A stretch of DNA of 64,000 bases from Shewanella sp. GD04112 (GTDB lineage: Bacteria; Pseudomonadota; Gammaproteobacteria; Enterobacterales; Shewanellaceae), in NCBI RefSeq assembly GCF_029835735.1, contig NZ_JAOEAL010000001.1:930001-994000 (forward strand), given 5' to 3'. The notes below the pieces were generated by a model, which was given only the letters and a program-made list of their open reading frames with translations, was not told where the DNA came from and made no database searches. Within the stretch, counting starts at the first letter, position 1. The number at the start of each line of letters is the position of its first letter. Shown piece by piece: positions 61,271-64,000 of the stretch. The translations under genes were made by a program, and so were the position numbers.

Positions 61271-63022
61271 ATGAAGAAGATTGTTATTGCTGCGGCAATT
61301 ATTGCTGCGGCAATTATTGCAGCGGGAGCAGGTGCTTATTGGTACACTCAGCATGGAACTAGCTCGAGTGCTTCGGCCAATCCTTTGCTTGATTATATCC
61401 CTGCCGACACCCCAGTATTTTCAGGTCAGTTAAAACCTTTCCCACTGAAAAACTACCTGCAATCCATTTCTGGCAATTACCAGCAATATTCAACAGATTC
61501 TCTGGCAGAATTAGGAGCATTAGATAGCCCTATGGCCAAGTTTTTTGTCAGTATCTATACGCAATATATGGATGGGATAAAAAATCCAACCCAATTGCTT
61601 AAGACCTTTGGTTTACCAAATGAAGTCGAGCCTTTTTTCTACACCTTAGGTGTGGTCCCTGTTCTTAAAACCAATGTGGATCAAATCGATGCATTCTGGG
61701 CTGTCTTGGATAAAGCCGAGAAAGACAGCGGCTTCACCCATGAAAAGCGCACTTTAGCGGGCGTTGATTATCGCGCTTATTCACTGGCCGAAGAAGGTTC
61801 TACTGAGAAGGTTGACCTGTTATTTGCTCATAAAGATGGCATCTTAACTGTGACCTTGTCTGGCACAACGATTGAGCCAGAAGTTTTAGAAATGGCCTTC
61901 GGGATAAAGAAACCGACTCAATCCTTAGCCGCTTCAGGCATGCTGAAAGACATCATCAAAACCCATGGTTTTATGGAAGATAGCATCAGCTTTATCAACC
62001 ATGTTGAGATTGTGAAAGCGATTACCTCTCCCGATGGCAATATGCTAGGTAAGCAGCTCACTCAGTTCATGGCAGAAGAAAGCCAAGGTGAAGATCCTTT
62101 TGCTGAGATTCGCACTCCTGAATGTAAAGCTGAGCTAACCGCCATTGCCGCTAACTGGCCACGTACAGTGGCGGGGTTAACCGCATTTAGCTCGACCGAA
62201 AAAGAAAGCCATATGGCGGCCTCTTTTGTGGTTGAAAGCAAAAACCAGGCAATCTTAACTGCGTTGCAAAAAATGCGCGGCTATATTCCAACCCACTTAG
62301 CTGATATTAACAGCACTATCTTCTCTATGGGGCTGGGGATTGACGTTAACGAAGTTGCGCCTTCACTGACGGCAATTTGGGATGACCTGCAAAAGCCGCA
62401 GTTAACCTGCGCGCCGCTTGCCGAGTTGCAAGCAGAGTTAAGCCAACAGAGCCCTGCGATGTTAGGTATGTTTACTGGCATGGCTAACGGCGTTAAAGGT
62501 GTGAGCCTGTCATTGCTCGATTATAAGATGAGCACACAAGACCAAGAGCCAAAGCTTGAAAGCTTAGATGCCTTAGTGAGCTTAACGGCTGATAATCCTT
62601 CAATGCTGTTCAATATGGTGAAACCTTTTGCTCCAATGCTAGCTGAACTGCAAGTTGCGGATAATGGCGAACCTACCGACTTATCACCACTGTTAATGTT
62701 GCCGCCTGAGATGAACATCAAGCCGATGCTGGCGATTAAGGGACAACACTTAGTGGTTTACTCTGGCGATAAAGGCTTAGCGTTAGCCAATAAACTGGCT
62801 GGCGAAAAGCCATCGGCCAATGGGCTTTACAGCATGTCGGCTGATTACGGTAAGATGTTTACCCCAGTACTGACCCTGTTAGAACTGACTGGCGAGCCGA
62901 TTCCTGAAGAGCTGCAAATGCTGAAAGATTACAATATGCGCGTGCAAATGAGCTTCGATGTGAACAAACAGGGCATAGTGTTTGGTTCTGTGATGAACTC
63001 AAAAGCGAGCGAGAAAAAGTAA
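61271..63022 (+). CDS. Large exported or membrane-anchored protein of unknown function
   Basis: A 583-residue protein with an N-terminal hydrophobic segment (residues 3-22, made of Ile/Ala repeats) and a large soluble, probably periplasmic body. The body starts with NPLLDYIPADTPVFSGQL, a phrase of DUF3352-like proteins, and has two alternating beta/alpha regions (about 40-330 and 335-580), perhaps a duplication. Only two Cys are visible (ECKAEL and LTCAPL). No catalytic motif is recognised. GGAG 7 bases upstream supports the start. The gene is followed by 43 bases and then the second IS, so nothing downstream is co-transcribed in this strain. Confidence 0.6.
   Translation: MKKIVIAAAIIAAAIIAAGAGAYWYTQHGTSSSASANPLLDYIPADTPVFSGQLKPFPLKNYLQSISGNYQQYSTDSLAELGALDSPMAKFFVSIYTQYMDGIKNPTQLLKTFGLPNEVEPFFYTLGVVPVLKTNVDQIDAFWAVLDKAEKDSGFTHEKRTLAGVDYRAYSLAEEGSTEKVDLLFAHKDGILTVTLSGTTIEPEVLEMAFGIKKPTQSLAASGMLKDIIKTHGFMEDSISFINHVEIVKAITSPDGNMLGKQLTQFMAEESQGEDPFAEIRTPECKAELTAIAANWPRTVAGLTAFSSTEKESHMAASFVVESKNQAILTALQKMRGYIPTHLADINSTIFSMGLGIDVNEVAPSLTAIWDDLQKPQLTCAPLAELQAELSQQSPAMLGMFTGMANGVKGVSLSLLDYKMSTQDQEPKLESLDALVSLTADNPSMLFNMVKPFAPMLAELQVADNGEPTDLSPLLMLPPEMNIKPMLAIKGQHLVVYSGDKGLALANKLAGEKPSANGLYSMSADYGKMFTPVLTLLELTGEPIPEELQMLKDYNMRVQMSFDVNKQGIVFGSVMNSKASEKK
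61283..61327 (+). repeat. Three 15-bp tandem repeats in the signal/anchor helix
   Basis: GTTATTGCTGCGGCA, ATTATTGCTGCGGCA and ATTATTGCAGCGGGA in direct succession, encoding VIAAA-IIAAA-IIAAG. The 15-base unit keeps frame, so slippage could lengthen or shorten the helix by five residues. Confidence 0.85.
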
Positions 63023-63119
63023 GCTTGATACCTTAGAGTGTTAATCGAAAAGCCAGCTGATTGCTTAACACCGATCAGTTAAGGCATTGATCAGTTGAAC
63101 GATCCTACGGATGGTTAAC

Positions 63120-63156
63120 AATACCCTCAGTACACTAATTGCTGAGGGTATTTTTT
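63120..63156 (+). promoter_or_regulatory. Hairpin plus T-run before the second transposase ATG
   Basis: AATACCCTCAG (63120-63130) pairs with CTGAGGGTATT (63142-63152); the T-run then leads straight into the ATG at 63157. The only ribosome-binding sequence, GAGGG, lies in the 3' arm of the stem. Same design as at 5605-5635. Confidence 0.7.
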
Positions 63157-64000
63157 ATGTTGGCTCACTGGCTGATTGATGTCGATACGTTTGCTGCACC
63201 AGAATCACTGGCTCTCTTCCAAAAAGAACTCCCGCTCGAATGGATAGAGCAAGCCCTTGATTCTACCAATAAAGCCAGCATGAGACGGCGTAAGTTACCC
63301 GCCGAACTTGTCGTTTGGCTAATTGTCGGTATTGGCTTGTATCGGGATAAACCCATCACGGAAGTTTTAGATAAACTAGACCTCAAGCTTTCCAACCACT
63401 TAGGGGATTCTGTTGCACCAAGTGCTATTCCTCAAGCGAGAAAGCGCCTCACCGCCCAACCTTTGGAAGCGCTTTTTAAACTGACAGCAGCCCATTGGAC
63501 CCAGCAGGAAGATAGCGATGACAAATGGTTTGGACTGAGTTTACTTTCTGTCGACGGCACTCAGTTCCGCACCCATGATACCGCCTGTCTTGCAGAGCAC
63601 TTCCAATACATCAAGTACAATGAAAACCACCATACTGAATACCCGATTGTTCGATTATGTGCCCTCACATCGCTGCGAAGTCGTTTATTACATGATGTTG
63701 TCTTTGGGCCCAGCTCGACAGGAGAGGTCTCTTATGCCAAACAGCTGGCCGCTTCAGCCCCCGCTCACTCCCTGACGATTTTTGACCGCTGTTACCTCAG
63801 TGCCGAGTTGATGATTAATTGGCAACGGCAACATACGACGAGTCACTGGATGACGCCGATAAAATCCAACACGCAATATGAAGTGGTTGAGCAACTGGAT
63901 AAGGAAGGGCGAGACCTTTTAGTGGAAATGAAAGTGTCAGCCCATGCTCGGAAACAAGACCCAAGCTTGCCGGAGAAATGGCAAGCCCGCCTTGTCCTGT
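63157..64000 (+). CDS. IS4-family transposase, 3' end truncated by the window
   Basis: An open frame from ATG 63157 to the last base (281 codons, no stop in view). The product begins MLAHWLIDVDTFAAPES and is a relative of the transposase at 4270-5601, not a copy: RRKLPAELVVWLIVGIGLYR answers RRLPLEQAVWAVIAMAMYR. It shows the first catalytic Asp in LLSVDGTQFRTHDT and the second in LTIFDRCYLSAEL; the Y-R-E-K region lies beyond the window. The frame is clean, so the element may be functional. Confidence 0.9.
   Translation, partial: MLAHWLIDVDTFAAPESLALFQKELPLEWIEQALDSTNKASMRRRKLPAELVVWLIVGIGLYRDKPITEVLDKLDLKLSNHLGDSVAPSAIPQARKRLTAQPLEALFKLTAAHWTQQEDSDDKWFGLSLLSVDGTQFRTHDTACLAEHFQYIKYNENHHTEYPIVRLCALTSLRSRLLHDVVFGPSSTGEVSYAKQLAASAPAHSLTIFDRCYLSAELMINWQRQHTTSHWMTPIKSNTQYEVVEQLDKEGRDLLVEMKVSAHARKQDPSLPEKWQARLVL

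Larger units (their letters stand above)
63066..64000 (+). mobile_element. IS4-family element, left part; right end outside the window
   Basis: The left end is placed at TAACACCGATCAGTTAAG (63066-63083), which matches the terminal repeat of the first IS (TAATGCCGATCAGTTAAG) at 16 of 18 bases. A transposase gene begins 91 bases in. The preceding ten bases, GCTGATTGCT (63056-63065), are the predicted target duplication, and share GCTG with the first element's. At least 935 bp lie inside the window. Confidence 0.75.

Overview
The window looks like a chromosomal segment of a gammaproteobacterium of the genus Shewanella or a very close relative. This rests on gene content and protein character: a short PutA without a DNA-binding domain, CydDC, a quinol-type nitric-oxide reductase with NorR, PntAB, a cysJIH operon, HldE, GlnE, MtgA and ZapE. 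No database search was possible, so the genus is an inference. Most of the window is ordinary core genome, densely packed, with clear intrinsic terminators between convergent units. No rRNA, tRNA or CRISPR was seen.

Layout. (1) 1-5990: cydDC (thiol exporter for cytochrome maturation), followed by a class IV adenylate cyclase gene split by a complete 1425-bp IS4-family element with a 10-bp target duplication. (2) 6042-7052: a 59-residue HTH protein and a DUF599 membrane protein. (3) 7407-11432: an AT-rich three-gene operon of unknown function, encoding an OmpA/glycine-zipper lipoprotein, a five-helix membrane protein with a repeated cytoplasmic tail, and an exported vWA-like protein. This is the best candidate here for an undescribed system. 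(4) 11491-19425: putA, an SH3 membrane protein, pit with its DUF47 partner, and a CYTH-CHAD triphosphatase. (5) 19479-26489: a potassium channel, then a PspA/IM30-centred envelope cluster (DUF2491, PspA family, DUF2170, membrane aminopropyltransferase, DUF350, lipoprotein), with a small ribbon-helix-helix-like protein beside it. A perfect palindrome, GACATA-W-TATGTC, occurs twice at the DUF2170-PspA promoter and once at the neighbouring glnE promoter. (6) 26748-34283: glnE, a GAF-GGDEF cyclase, an SbtA-like transporter with a divergent LysR regulator, and zapE. (7) 34510-40311: a transmembrane bactofilin, a pair of M16 peptidases, an M14 peptidase and an L,D-transpeptidase. (8) 40483-44517: norR and the quinol NO reductase gene, with a sigma-54 promoter and three NorR-like sites. 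(9) 45140-54648: K+/H+ antiporter, lipid A acyltransferase, hldE with a coupled HELGH metalloprotease candidate, a TetR regulator and pntAB. (10) 55066-63022: cysJIH, mtgA and a large exported protein of unknown function. (11) 63066-64000: the left part of a second IS4-family element that runs off the window.

Functional themes are cell-envelope upkeep (MtgA, L,D-transpeptidase, bactofilin, PspA cluster, LpxL/HldE, ZapE), redox and respiration (CydDC, NOR, PntAB, PutA) and sulfate assimilation. The two IS elements share terminal repeats and an unusual hairpin/T-run/ATG arrangement before the transposase. One of them has disrupted a cAMP-synthesis gene in this strain.
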